A DNA stretch of 64,000 bases from UBA6614 sp002433235 (GTDB lineage: Bacteria > Verrucomicrobiota > Verrucomicrobiia > Limisphaerales > UBA1100): assembly GCA_002433235.1 (NCBI GenBank), contig DJHS01000101.1:26973-90972 (forward strand), written 5' to 3'. Under the pieces are notes generated by a model. It did no database searches, was not told the DNA's origin, and saw nothing but the letters and a program-made list of their open reading frames with translations. Made by a program: the position numbers and the translations under genes. Shown piece after piece: positions 17,453 to 25,247 of this stretch. Position 1 is the first letter of the stretch. Each line of letters opens with the position of its first letter.

Positions 17453-19078
17453 ATGAATTCCACTTTTGATTACGTTCGGCGGCGGCGGGCGTTTACCCTC
17501 ATCGAGTTGCTGGTCGTGATTGCCATTATTGGCATTCTGGCCGCCATCCTGCTTCCCGCCATGGCTGCTGCCAAGAAACGCGCCCTGCGCGCCCAATGCG
17601 TCAGCAACCTGCGCCAGATTGGCATCGCCTTTCAGGGCTTTGCCAATGATTACCACGGACGCCTGCCATGGCAGGTCAAGCCCAATGACGCCCGGGTGCT
17701 GCTGCGCGGCGTGGTCAGCAACGCTCCCGATGCCACCAGTGCCCAAGCCACACTGGCCAACCCGCTGGCCCGGCCCGAGATTGTCTTTTCATTACCCGAA
17801 ATCAAGTCCGGCCTGACCACCGCCAAGCTTCTGTTTTCCCCCTGCGATCCCGACCGGCAGGCCGCCAACGATGCAGTTGAGGCCGACTGGAAAAAATGGG
17901 AGCCCGCCAACCCCATCCCTGGCGACGCTATCAGCTATGTCCTGATCGAGGGCGCCGAGGTGGCCCGGCCCACCACCATTCTGGCGACCACCCGCAATAT
18001 CTCCACCGACGATCTGGCAAATGCCCGCTGGGCGGGTGCCGAGGAAACGGATACCGCTGGCGGCGGTATGCTTCCCCAATCCATGGCCCTGCTCAATAAG
18101 AACGAAGGCCATTTGGTTCTCACTGACGGCAAGGCCGCCCAATCCAACGACACCGACCTCGGCCCCAAGGGCGGCGCCGTCCGCAAACATATTGAGGCCA
18201 CCGGCGGACTCACCAAGGGACCTTCCAGCACACTCGTTCTGAGGCCGGCTGGACAGGCGACATTGGGTGGTGTTGCTACCGCCGTTGTTGTTCCGCCAGA
18301 AAACAAGCCTAAGGAACAGACTGAAGAGCCAGAGTTGACCGTGGCCCAAGCGCCCGAGATGGCGAGTAATGTTTACAAATGGGCGGCCGGTAATGGAGCT
18401 GCTGTGGAAGGGTTCACAACTTATGGGGAGTCCGGAACAAAAGAAATGGCATGTATCAGCGATGAGAATAAGCTGGCAGTCGTTGCGATTCGCGGGGTTG
18501 ATCCAAAACTTCTTGGGTTTGCCTCCGCTCTCGCTGAACGTTCGTCAGTTGGCAATATTTGGCTTGGTGACCTCACAGATTATGAGGCAAGCAACAGGTA
18601 TCAGAATGCCAAATCGTTTGTCGATGGTGTGAAAGGAAAATATCCAGAACACACCTTGATGCTGGTGGGGCACAGCCTTGGGGGAAGAATTGCGATGGAT
18701 TTATCCAAAGATGGAGGAGTGACAAAAGTATTCGCATTCAACCCTGCGATTCCGAAATGGGAGAGTTATCAGGGAATAGCCAACATGCATGTTTACAGTA
18801 TGAAGGGAGATCCTTGCTCTTTGGGTGTTAGAGACGGGGGTTCCAAGGGGTTTGGAACCAATAAAACTGCTGGAGAGAAATCAGAACAACAAGAGGGGCA
18901 ACTCTCTTATAAATCGTCGTTTGCTACTACTTGTTACTACAAATGCTCGGAAAAACCTTCAGGTTGGACATTTGGGAGAAATTCATTCGATAATTTTGCG
19001 AAGGCTGTAAAGAATGACAAGGGAGGAGCCCTTACGGGTCACAAAATGGATTCCTGCGTGAGCAATTTTGGGAATTGA
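17453..19078 (+). CDS. Pseudopilin head fused to a class-3-lipase-like alpha/beta hydrolase
   Basis: 541 residues from the ATG at 17453; an in-frame GTG at 17429 is the alternative start. Residues 1-266 are a verrucomicrobial pseudopilin: RRRRA then FTLIELLVVIAIIGILAA, with Ala instead of Gly before the cleavage point, then CVSNLRQIG. This head aligns throughout with the head of the gene at 41264-42571. A Pro/Glu linker (about 280-310) leads to a hydrolase domain with VVAIRGVDP, the nucleophile elbow GHSLGG (Ser about 408), FAFNPAIP and MKGDPCSLG (candidate Asp). The last part is Cys-rich. Codons in the tail are visibly more AT-rich than in the head, suggesting a joined-on module. Probably membrane-anchored or type II secretion-related, with the lipase facing outward; substrate unknown. 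Confidence 0.85.
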   Translation: MNSTFDYVRRRRAFTLIELLVVIAIIGILAAILLPAMAAAKKRALRAQCVSNLRQIGIAFQGFANDYHGRLPWQVKPNDARVLLRGVVSNAPDATSAQATLANPLARPEIVFSLPEIKSGLTTAKLLFSPCDPDRQAANDAVEADWKKWEPANPIPGDAISYVLIEGAEVARPTTILATTRNISTDDLANARWAGAEETDTAGGGMLPQSMALLNKNEGHLVLTDGKAAQSNDTDLGPKGGAVRKHIEATGGLTKGPSSTLVLRPAGQATLGGVATAVVVPPENKPKEQTEEPELTVAQAPEMASNVYKWAAGNGAAVEGFTTYGESGTKEMACISDENKLAVVAIRGVDPKLLGFASALAERSSVGNIWLGDLTDYEASNRYQNAKSFVDGVKGKYPEHTLMLVGHSLGGRIAMDLSKDGGVTKVFAFNPAIPKWESYQGIANMHVYSMKGDPCSLGVRDGGSKGFGTNKTAGEKSEQQEGQLSYKSSFATTCYYKCSEKPSGWTFGRNSFDNFAKAVKNDKGGALTGHKMDSCVSNFGN

Positions 19079-19478
19079 TGGGAATACCCGTTGTGCAAAC
19101 CGAATGACTTTTCCTTGAAGGAGATTTTTTAAAGCGAAGCTCGGAGTCGGTCGTTTTAAGAGTCAGAATATTGCCGTTTCGTGAGGCATAAAAGATTTCT
19201 TGGGTGAGGGCTTGGCCGTTGGGCGCAGCGTGGTTAATGTACAGGTGCCCTTCTTTAAATTGGTGGGTGACTTTGTTTGTTTCCGCCCAAGACCCAAAAG
19301 ATCCGGAACCATCCTCGTTGAAGATGAAGGTTGATCCACCACCTTCCTCTGGGCGTTCCAGGATCATTTCCCATTTCCCAATGATGTCCGGGTTGCTGTT
19401 CCCGCACCCATAGGCAATCAGGGCCACCAAGGTCAGCAGGGATATATTCGAGCACGACACGAGGAAACCTTGGCACAT
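19032..19478 (-). CDS. Small lipocalin-like putative lipoprotein
   Basis: A 148-residue protein with a hydrophobic N-terminus ending in a lipobox-like AYGC (LVALIAYGCGNSN). It is followed by a small beta-rich domain: DIIGKWEMILE, TFIFNEDGSGSFGSW, then an LTLKTTDSELRFKKS ending, the pattern of DUF5640/lipocalin-like lipoproteins. A GTG at 19460 with an AAGG site is a plausible alternative start. The last 28 residues look extraneous, and the gene overlaps the convergent lipase-fusion gene by 47 bases, so the original stop may have been lost. Possible partner of the neighbouring fusion protein, by position only. Confidence 0.6.
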   Translation of the reverse strand: MCQGFLVSCSNISLLTLVALIAYGCGNSNPDIIGKWEMILERPEEGGGSTFIFNEDGSGSFGSWAETNKVTHQFKEGHLYINHAAPNGQALTQEIFYASRNGNILTLKTTDSELRFKKSPSRKSHSVCTTGIPINSQNCSRRNPFCDP

Positions 19479-19539
19479 CGCGGGATGAGTGGCAACCGGA
19501 TTGGAAGTTCATTTCTGGATGGGAGTTGTGTCGGTTGCC

Positions 19540-19670
19540 CTGTAACGCAGGTTCCAAACCTGCGTGAGTGGGTGCCGGCAATTTAAGTCGACGCTGAAAA
19601 CCTAAATGCTTCTCCATTTCCGCAGGCTCGGAGGCCTGCGCTACGGCAGGTTTGGAAACCTGCGCTACAG
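19540..19670. repeat. Intergenic 24-bp repeat units, tandem and inverted
   Basis: Two head-to-tail 24-bp units at 19621-19644 and 19645-19668 share the pattern GCAGG-TTGGA--CCTGCGCTAC, with differences only in the middle. A third, inverted and one base shorter, copy lies at 19540-19562. Each unit is itself partly palindromic (GCAGG...CCTGC). They sit in the 480-base gene-free stretch 19479-19960, which otherwise holds short direct repeats at 19740-19776, AT-rich DNA from about 19858 and a small palindrome (GTTATT-ATAA-AATAAC, 19927-19942). The layout resembles REP-type dispersed elements; that class assignment is inference. Confidence 0.75.
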
Positions 19671-19739
19671 GGTTGCCGGGTTTCAGGGGCAAAACTCTTC
19701 CTTTTCATGTTGTATCAGCAATTCAACTCGGTTGAACGG

Positions 19740-19776
19740 CCAAACAACGTGTTGCGACGACCAAACAACGTGTTGC
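19740..19776 (+). repeat. Two 16-bp direct repeats
   Basis: CCAAACAACGTGTTGC occurs at 19740-19755 and again at 19761-19776, with a 5-base spacer. A partial third copy (GTGTTGCAAG) lies near 19811. Non-coding; possible protein-binding sites or replication slippage. No spacer pattern of a CRISPR array. Confidence 0.6.
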
Positions 19777-19960
19777 ATGGAGGAGCGGCGTGTCCGTTGG
19801 GTCTTGCAGCGTGTTGCAAGGGCCTTCGGGCACGCCGGGGCAGGCTGGTTTAAATGTAATTATTAAAAAAAGTAAAATTTGTTTATTTTATTTGAATGAC
19901 ACGCCCAGGGCGTCGTCGAACATGTAGTTATTATAAAATAACATAACAAAAGGAATATAT

Positions 19961-20314
19961 ATGAAACAGTCAAAGTATAGAAAAGGTCAAGTCGAGCAGC
20001 ATCGCGTACTGGTCGGCCTCTGGGGAAAATACGCGTTAAACAAGTCTTACTTCGGACTTACGCCGGATGTGGTGGAGGAAAAAGTGGGCGAACTGGGTTC
20101 GCTGGTGGGAGACATGGCGGATGGCAAGCGTAAATATCGTTCCGACATGGTGAGACGGAATGACATGGCTTCGTTGCTGTTAGACTGGCGATTCGGGGTC
20201 ATCAGCGCCATGAAAGGAGACCCGGACTTGGGCCCGGTCCATCCATTCCTTGCGGAGTTGGACATGGTTCCCCGCAAGAATTGCACGGGTTGTCATGGCG
20301 GGGATGGTGAGTAG
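19961..20314 (+). CDS. Hypothetical protein with C-terminal CxxCH motif
   Basis: 117 residues, no family recognised. The ATG has an AAAGGAA site, and an AT-rich stretch that could hold a promoter lies just upstream. The protein is basic and helical-looking (QVEQHRVLVGLWGKYALN, LLLDWRFGVISAMKGDP) and ends in KNCTGCHGGDGE, a haem-c-like CxxCH. There is no signal peptide, so covalent haem attachment in the periplasm is unlikely unless the start is wrong; a metal-binding site is the alternative. It stands alone between the repeat region and a convergent metallopeptidase gene. Confidence 0.55.
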   Translation: MKQSKYRKGQVEQHRVLVGLWGKYALNKSYFGLTPDVVEEKVGELGSLVGDMADGKRKYRSDMVRRNDMASLLLDWRFGVISAMKGDPDLGPVHPFLAELDMVPRKNCTGCHGGDGE

Positions 20315-20405
20315 CTGGGTTAATCCTGCTCGTGCCTCGCACCTCGTATTCTTGCTCGGGTTTTTCGAGTGCGGGTAAGGGGAGGAGGTGGGAGCAGGTT
20401 ATTCT

Positions 20406-21116
20406 CTAGCGGATGGGGCCCCAGATCTTTTCCATGATCTTGTACATGCGGGGGTCGTGTTCCTTCAACTCGGCGCGGACGAAGGGGTAGAAGTCGTTGA
20501 CGCCGAGATAGGCCTCGGTGCTTTCGGCAAAGTATTCCTTGTGGTTGTTCAGGCCATAGTGCTTCACGGGGCGGCGGCCGGTGTAGAGGAGGACTTTCTC
20601 ATAGATGCCTTCCTTTTTGGCGGCTTCGTAGGCTTGGATGATTTCCTTGTTGTCAAAGCCGAGGACTTGGTCGTGGTAGGCGTGGGCGAGCTCGTGGAGG
20701 ACGACGTAGGGGTGTTTGGCCCACATGTGGGGATCGAAGAGGGACTTGGCACGCGGGAGATGGACGTGCTTGGCGAGGGCGGGATCGTGCCGGTTGATGC
20801 GCAGCCAGGAGACGGAGGGATGGTATTGCATGTTGCCGAGGCGGTCATTGTTGTACTCGAGGCGGATGGGGAGTTTTTGCAGTTCCTTGACCTTGGCCTC
20901 GTGCAGGATGAACTTGACGCGCTGCAGGTGGTTGGCCAGTGCGGTGAAGGCCTTGTCGGCGACGGCCTTGTGCTTGGGCTCGAGCAGCTCGGGGTCCACG
21001 GCAATGTTCCAGCCCTCGACGTTTTTCTGTATGGGCTTGTAAAAGCGTTCCTTGTCCGGGGCGGCATGGAGGGTGGCGGCCAAGAGGGTGAGCAATGTCA
21101 GGAGCCTGAAAGTCAT
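20406..21116 (-). CDS. Secreted zinc metallopeptidase-like protein (HELAH)
   Basis: 236 residues from the ATG at 21116, which gives a clean Sec signal (MTFRLLTLLTLLAATLHA); a longer in-frame start at 21152 would bury it. The zincin motif HELAHAYHDQ lies at about residues 152-161, and EYFAESTEAYLG downstream supplies a likely third zinc ligand Glu, an arrangement like the anthrax lethal factor-like (ATLF/M34) clan. Length and content fit a single peptidase domain. Substrate unknown. Divergent from the tautomerase-ABC operon. Confidence 0.8.
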   Translation of the reverse strand: MTFRLLTLLTLLAATLHAAPDKERFYKPIQKNVEGWNIAVDPELLEPKHKAVADKAFTALANHLQRVKFILHEAKVKELQKLPIRLEYNNDRLGNMQYHPSVSWLRINRHDPALAKHVHLPRAKSLFDPHMWAKHPYVVLHELAHAYHDQVLGFDNKEIIQAYEAAKKEGIYEKVLLYTGRRPVKHYGLNNHKEYFAESTEAYLGVNDFYPFVRAELKEHDPRMYKIMEKIWGPIR

Positions 21117-21199
21117 GGACGAGAGCAAAGGAGCTGGTTGCGGTTTGGTCAATCGTCTTTTGTCTGGCGAGAAGGAGGGCTCTTCCGCAACAATCGCTC

Positions 21200-21547
21200 A
21201 TGCCGCTTTTGAAGATTCAGGTGAGCGAGGAGGTTTCCAGTGAGAAGGTGGAGGTGTTGCTGGAGCGTGGGACGGATTTGGTGGTGGATTTGATGGGCAA
21301 ACCGCGCGGGGTGGTGCAGGTGGTGGTGGAACCGGGTATGGCGATGGCGTTTGGGGGTGAGGCGGGAAATTCCGCCTTGGTGGAATTGCGCAGTCTGGGG
21401 CTTCCGGAGGATATGGCGCGGGAGTTGAGCGCGGGGATTTGCGGGATGTTGGAGGGCGAACTGGGGGTGCCGGCGGAACGGGTGTTTATCAACTTCTTTG
21501 ATTTTCCACGGCCGATGTGGGGCTGGGACGGCAAGACGTTTGGTTGA
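21200..21547 (+). CDS. MIF-like tautomerase
   Basis: 115 residues of the macrophage migration inhibitory factor/tautomerase superfamily. The catalytic N-terminal Pro (MPLLKIQV), the MAMAFGGEAGNSALVELRSL stretch and VPAERVFINFFDFPRPMWGW match the MIF subfamily (phenylpyruvate/dopachrome tautomerase type) rather than short 4-oxalocrotonate tautomerases. Cytoplasmic in bacteria; the physiological substrate is generally unknown. It ends two bases before the ABC ATPase start, so it looks like the first gene of this operon. Confidence 0.88.
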   Translation: MPLLKIQVSEEVSSEKVEVLLERGTDLVVDLMGKPRGVVQVVVEPGMAMAFGGEAGNSALVELRSLGLPEDMARELSAGICGMLEGELGVPAERVFINFFDFPRPMWGWDGKTFG

Positions 21548-21548
21548 G

Positions 21549-22196
21549 ATGGAGATTCGCCTGCAAGGGGTTGATTTCCGGTACGGCGGCGATGGGTTTC
21601 GGCTGCGGGTGCCGGAGTGGCAACTGGAGGCCGGCGGCAGGGCGGTTTTCACGGGGGCGAGTGGATCGGGCAAAACGACATTGCTACGCATGTTGGCAGG
21701 CATCCTGTTGGCGGATGAAGGGAAGGTGGAACTGGGCGGGGAAGATTTGGGGGGATTGGGTGACGGGGAGCGGCGGGCGTTTCGCATCCGGAACGTGGGG
21801 TTTGTGTTTCAGGATTTTCGGTTGGTGGAATATCTGGATGTGCGGGAAAATCTGTTGTTGCCGTTTCGAATCAACAGGGCTTTGCCCATGGAGCGGGTGG
21901 AGGGGCTGGAGAGCTTGGCGGAAGGGCTGGGGATTTCGGGTTTGTTGGATCGACATCCGGGCGACCTGTCGCAAGGGGAACGGCAACGGGTGGCTATCGG
22001 CCGGGCCTTGCTGCCGGGGCCGCGGCTTGTCCTGGCGGATGAACCGACAGGAAATCTGGACCCGGATAATTCCATGAAAATCATGGACTTGCTCTTGAAA
22101 CAGGCGGCGTCGGCCACCGTGGTGATGGTGACACACGACCATTCGCTGGTGGAGCGGTTTGATGTGGTGAAGGATTTCGGGGAGTTTGCCGCATGA
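21549..22196 (+). CDS. ABC transporter ATP-binding protein (MacB/LolD type)
   Basis: 215 residues with Walker A GASGSGKTT (about 38-46), Q-loop VFQDFRLVEYLDVRENLLLP, signature LSQGERQRVAIGRALL and Walker B LVLADEPTGNLDP, followed by the H-loop VTHDH. The EPTGNLD form is typical of the LolD/MacB/FtsE branch that pairs with FtsX-type permeases. Start at 21549 follows the tautomerase stop by one base. It overlaps the permease gene by 4 bases, so translation is coupled. Confidence 0.92.
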   Translation: MEIRLQGVDFRYGGDGFRLRVPEWQLEAGGRAVFTGASGSGKTTLLRMLAGILLADEGKVELGGEDLGGLGDGERRAFRIRNVGFVFQDFRLVEYLDVRENLLLPFRINRALPMERVEGLESLAEGLGISGLLDRHPGDLSQGERQRVAIGRALLPGPRLVLADEPTGNLDPDNSMKIMDLLLKQAASATVVMVTHDHSLVERFDVVKDFGEFAA

Positions 22197-23359
22197 ACGC
22201 GCTGCGGTTGGCTTTGTTCTACCTGCGGTTTCACCGGGCAAAAACGGTGATCTTGGTGGTATGCGTTGGGCTGACGATTTACCTGCCGCTGGTGAGCCAT
22301 TGGTTGGTGGGAGAATTTGACGCGCGAATGACGGCGCGGGTGGGGGTGCACACGGCGACGCCGCTGGTGATTGGGGCACGCGGAAGCCGGTTTGACTTGG
22401 TATTGCATGCGCTGAATTTCCGTCCGTTGCCGGAGGGCAGTGCTTTTGGCGCGGCCGAGTTGCAACGTCTGCGTGAGGATGGCTTGGCGGCACCGGTGCC
22501 GTTGTTCCTGCAAGATTTTAAGCAACGGAAAGGGCGGGCGTTTCCGATCGTTGGCACGACGATGGACTATCTGGATTTCCGGAGCTTGGGATTTACTGAG
22601 GGTGGCGCCATGGCGTTGCTGGGGGATTGCGTTCTCGGTGCGGAGGCGGCCAGGGCACTGGGTGCAAAGGTGGGTGATGCGGTGACACCTGACCCAGGGT
22701 CACTGGCGGACTTGACCAGTCTGCCATTGAAAATGCGCGTGACGGGAACTCTGAAAAGGACCCATACGGCGGATGACGCGGCGATCTTTACCGACCTGAA
22801 AACGGCGTGGATCATTGCCGGGCATGGTCATGGCCATGAATCGGGAGAGGGAAATGAGACGGTGTTTAACGCCGCGCTGGAGACCGCGGGGGAAGTGGAC
22901 GGCGGAAACCTGGGAAGTTTTCATTTTCATGATCCACCTGAAAAACTGCCGCTGACGGCGGTGATTGCCCTCCCGAAAAGCGAGGCGGACTCGGTGATTC
23001 TCCAGGGGCAAAACCGATTCCTTGAACAAGACGCCATGTTGCAGGCCTTGGAACCGGCGGCAGTGGTGGGGGAGATGCTGGACGTGATCCTGCGCGCAAA
23101 GCGATTTATCGATGCCAACCAACTGGTAGTGGCCGTTTGCACGGGACTGTTTTTGGGGTTGGTGATTTTGTTGTCGCTGCGTTTGCGGCGTGATGAAATG
23201 GAGACCCTGTTTCAACTGGGCTGTAGCCGGGCGATGGTGTTCTGGCTGCAGGTGGCGGAATTGGGCATTGTGGTGATGATGAGCGTAGTGCTGGCCTTGT
23301 TGGGTGTCTGGGTTACCTTGGACTACGTGGATGGAATGATGCGGGGAATGGGACTTTGA
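22193..23359 (+). CDS. FtsX/MacB-type ABC permease with His-rich periplasmic segment
   Basis: 388 residues. One N-terminal membrane helix (about 14-35) is followed by a large MacB-like periplasmic domain and three C-terminal helices (about 305-385, VVAVCTGLFLGLVILLSLRL onward), the FtsX layout. The periplasmic part contains AGHGHGHESGEGNE and FHFHDPP, candidate metal-binding segments. Partner of the ATPase just upstream and of the ZnuA-like protein just downstream (ATGA overlap). Related permeases that I recall near zinc-regulated DUF2796 loci (the Vibrio zrg type) suggest a zinc role; that is inference. Confidence 0.85.
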   Translation: MNALRLALFYLRFHRAKTVILVVCVGLTIYLPLVSHWLVGEFDARMTARVGVHTATPLVIGARGSRFDLVLHALNFRPLPEGSAFGAAELQRLREDGLAAPVPLFLQDFKQRKGRAFPIVGTTMDYLDFRSLGFTEGGAMALLGDCVLGAEAARALGAKVGDAVTPDPGSLADLTSLPLKMRVTGTLKRTHTADDAAIFTDLKTAWIIAGHGHGHESGEGNETVFNAALETAGEVDGGNLGSFHFHDPPEKLPLTAVIALPKSEADSVILQGQNRFLEQDAMLQALEPAAVVGEMLDVILRAKRFIDANQLVVAVCTGLFLGLVILLSLRLRRDEMETLFQLGCSRAMVFWLQVAELGIVVMMSVVLALLGVWVTLDYVDGMMRGMGL

Positions 23360-24288
23360 TGATGAGGGGATGGATATGGCTTATGCTGGTGATGCTGGTG
23401 GCTTGTGGGCGAGACCTCGAGGAAGGGCGGGGGTCCAAGAATGGGCAAAGTGGCCCCCTGACGGTCGTGGCCGTGAACTATCCTCTTCAATATTTCGCGG
23501 AAAGGATTGGCGGCGATTTTGTCAAGGTGACGATGCCCGCGCCGACGGGGGAGGATCCAGCGGACTGGAGGCCCGCGGGGAAGGCAGCGCGCGAGTTTGT
23601 GCAACAGACGCAAAAGGCGGACTTGATTCTGATGAACGGGGCTGGGTATGCGAAGTGGATCAAGTATGGCTCATGGCGGGAATCGCAACTGGTGAATACC
23701 TCCCGGACATTTCGCAGCAGTCTGATTGAACTGGAGAAGGCGCACAGGGTTGTTCATCGGCACGGGAAGGGCGGTCGCGAACACAGTCACGGGGAAATTT
23801 CATACACGGTGTGGCTGGATCCAGGTCTGGCCGTGCGCCAAGCGGAGGCCATCCGGGATGCGCTGACGCGGAAACGGCCGGACAGGGCTTCGATGTTTGA
23901 GAAGCATTTTGAAGCGCTTAAAACTGATTTGGAGATACTAGGAGCGGATTTGCCAGAGTCTGCCACGCCGTTGCTGGCATCTCATCCAGTGTACCAATAT
24001 TTGCAAAGGCGGTTTGCTTTGAACCTGCAGAGTGTCCATTGGGAGTCGGGAATTGTGCCGTCGGAAAAGGAATGGGCCGCCTTGGAGGAGAGGCTGCAAG
24101 AGCACCGCGCGTCCGCGATGCTTTGGGAAAGTGAGCCGGCGAGGGAGACCGAGGAACGGCTTCGGGCGTTGGGAGTTGTGCCGGTGGTTTTTGTACCGTG
24201 TGGCGATGCGCCTGCGGAGGGGGATTACTTGGGGGTGATGCGGTCAAATTTTGACCGGCTGAAAAAGGTGCTTGAAGCAGAACAGTAG
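23359..24288 (+). CDS. ZnuA-like metal ABC substrate-binding lipoprotein
   Basis: 309 residues from the ATG at 23359, which overlaps the permease stop. The N-terminus carries a lipobox-like VACGR. The family pattern is clear: VVAVNYPLQYFAERIGGD, DLILMNGAGYAKW, a His-rich loop (VVHRHGKGGREHSHGE) before YTVWLDPGLAVRQAEAIRDA, then ASHPVYQYLQRRF. This is cluster A-I/ZnuA, which delivers Zn or Mn in the periplasm. The canonical conserved His in the first lobe appears to be replaced (GEDPADWRP), so binding geometry may differ. Last gene of the operon. Confidence 0.82.
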   Translation: MMRGWIWLMLVMLVACGRDLEEGRGSKNGQSGPLTVVAVNYPLQYFAERIGGDFVKVTMPAPTGEDPADWRPAGKAAREFVQQTQKADLILMNGAGYAKWIKYGSWRESQLVNTSRTFRSSLIELEKAHRVVHRHGKGGREHSHGEISYTVWLDPGLAVRQAEAIRDALTRKRPDRASMFEKHFEALKTDLEILGADLPESATPLLASHPVYQYLQRRFALNLQSVHWESGIVPSEKEWAALEERLQEHRASAMLWESEPARETEERLRALGVVPVVFVPCGDAPAEGDYLGVMRSNFDRLKKVLEAEQ

Positions 24289-24297
24289 GTGGGTGCA

Positions 24298-24326
24298 CAA
24301 AAAAACCCTGCGGCACACCGCAGGGT
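24298..24326 (-). terminator. Terminator hairpin between the ZnuA-like gene and a convergent gene
   Basis: ACCCTGCGG and CCGCAGGGT form a 9-bp stem around CACA. The A run at 24299-24305 is a T run for minus-strand transcripts, so it mainly terminates the small secreted Cys protein gene, and may serve the plus-strand operon too. A second small hairpin, TTCAGG-TATT-CCTGAA, lies at 24331-24346. Confidence 0.8.
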
Positions 24327-24347
24327 CGTGTTCAGGTATTCCTGAAA

Positions 24348-24653
24348 TTACTTCTTTTTCTCGACCTTCGAGATCTTCAGCGTGCCTTCCTTCACCGCGC
24401 CGGTGATCTTGGCGGCTACGCTTGAGCCGGGCTTGCACACGGCCTTGTGGAGGGCCTTGGCTTCTTTGCCCAACAGCAGGAGAACCTGCTCCTTGCCGTC
24501 CTTGCCTTTGGCGACGAGTGCCGCCTGGCACTTCCCCTGCTTCTTCAGTGTGCACTTGGCGCACTGCACCTTGCCTTCGAGGGTCGCCTCACCGGCGAGC
24601 GCCACGGTGGCGCTAAAGCCGAGAGCCAATGCGATAGTCGTGATGTATTTCAT
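24348..24653 (-). CDS. Small secreted DUF6370-like cysteine protein
   Basis: 101 residues from the ATG at 24653. It has a Sec signal (KYITTIALALGFSATVALA) followed by a mature domain with three Cys clustered as QCAKCTLKKQGKCQAAL and a fourth in HKAVCKPG, then a Lys-rich end. This matches small DUF6370-type periplasmic proteins seen in Verrucomicrobia and Bacteroidetes. Metal or thiol chemistry is possible but unproven; it sits next to the zinc-type transporter operon. Confidence 0.72.
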   Translation of the reverse strand: MKYITTIALALGFSATVALAGEATLEGKVQCAKCTLKKQGKCQAALVAKGKDGKEQVLLLLGKEAKALHKAVCKPGSSVAAKITGAVKEGTLKISKVEKKK

Positions 24654-24834
24654 AGCTATGTTTTTCTTAACGCTGTTGTCCAAGCGCGTTAGGACTTTGA
24701 CGCTCCAAGACTACTTCGCCATTTAGGGAATGCAACCCCAGAATGTTATGGGTGCCGGGTGATGTGATTGACAGGCAGGGCCGGGTTGCCCAATCCTGTG
24801 TTGGGCGGATGTGTCCGCCATGAGACTTGATCCG

Positions 24835-25236
24835 ATGAAAAATGCCATGATTCGCTGGGGCACCTTGTGTGCCGTTTTCGCTTTGCTCACCACGGCCTGC
24901 AAGTTGTTCGAGGGCGGGCAACCGTCGATGAAGACTGTGATGCAGGAGGGGTTCAAGGGTGACGAGTCGCTACGCAAGAAGATTATCGACGGCGTGGCGA
25001 CGCAGGCGGACAAGGATTTGTTCCTAGTCTATGCGGAGACGCTTCCAGGGTTTGCTCCCAAGAAGGGAACGGCGGCAAGCTGGGCGGAAAAGTCGGCGGC
25101 GGTGGTGGCGGCGGCCAAGGCGATAGCCGATGGCATGGGCACGGTGGACGATTTTGAAGCGGCCACCAATTGCCGGGGCTGCCACGAGCCTCACAAGGAG
25201 TATCCGCCGGGCAAGAATCCCTACACGAAAAAGTAA
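24835..25236 (+). CDS. Small cytochrome c-like lipoprotein
   Basis: 133 residues from the ATG at 24835 (an in-frame ATG at 24811 lies further out). A lipoprotein signal ends in LLTTAC. The mature part is Ala/Lys-rich and helical with a single haem-c motif CRGCHEPHKEYPP near the C-terminus, an arrangement seen in cytochrome c'-type or PSCyt-like small haem proteins. Candidate periplasmic electron carrier. Convergent with the deiodinase-like gene, 11 bases apart. Confidence 0.7.
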   Translation: MKNAMIRWGTLCAVFALLTTACKLFEGGQPSMKTVMQEGFKGDESLRKKIIDGVATQADKDLFLVYAETLPGFAPKKGTAASWAEKSAAVVAAAKAIADGMGTVDDFEAATNCRGCHEPHKEYPPGKNPYTKK

Positions 25237-25247
25237 CGTGGGATTGG

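Noticed and set aside
19621..19668. Possible CRISPR array
   Set aside because: Two adjacent palindromic units without spacers and no cas genes; a tandem repeat, not an array.
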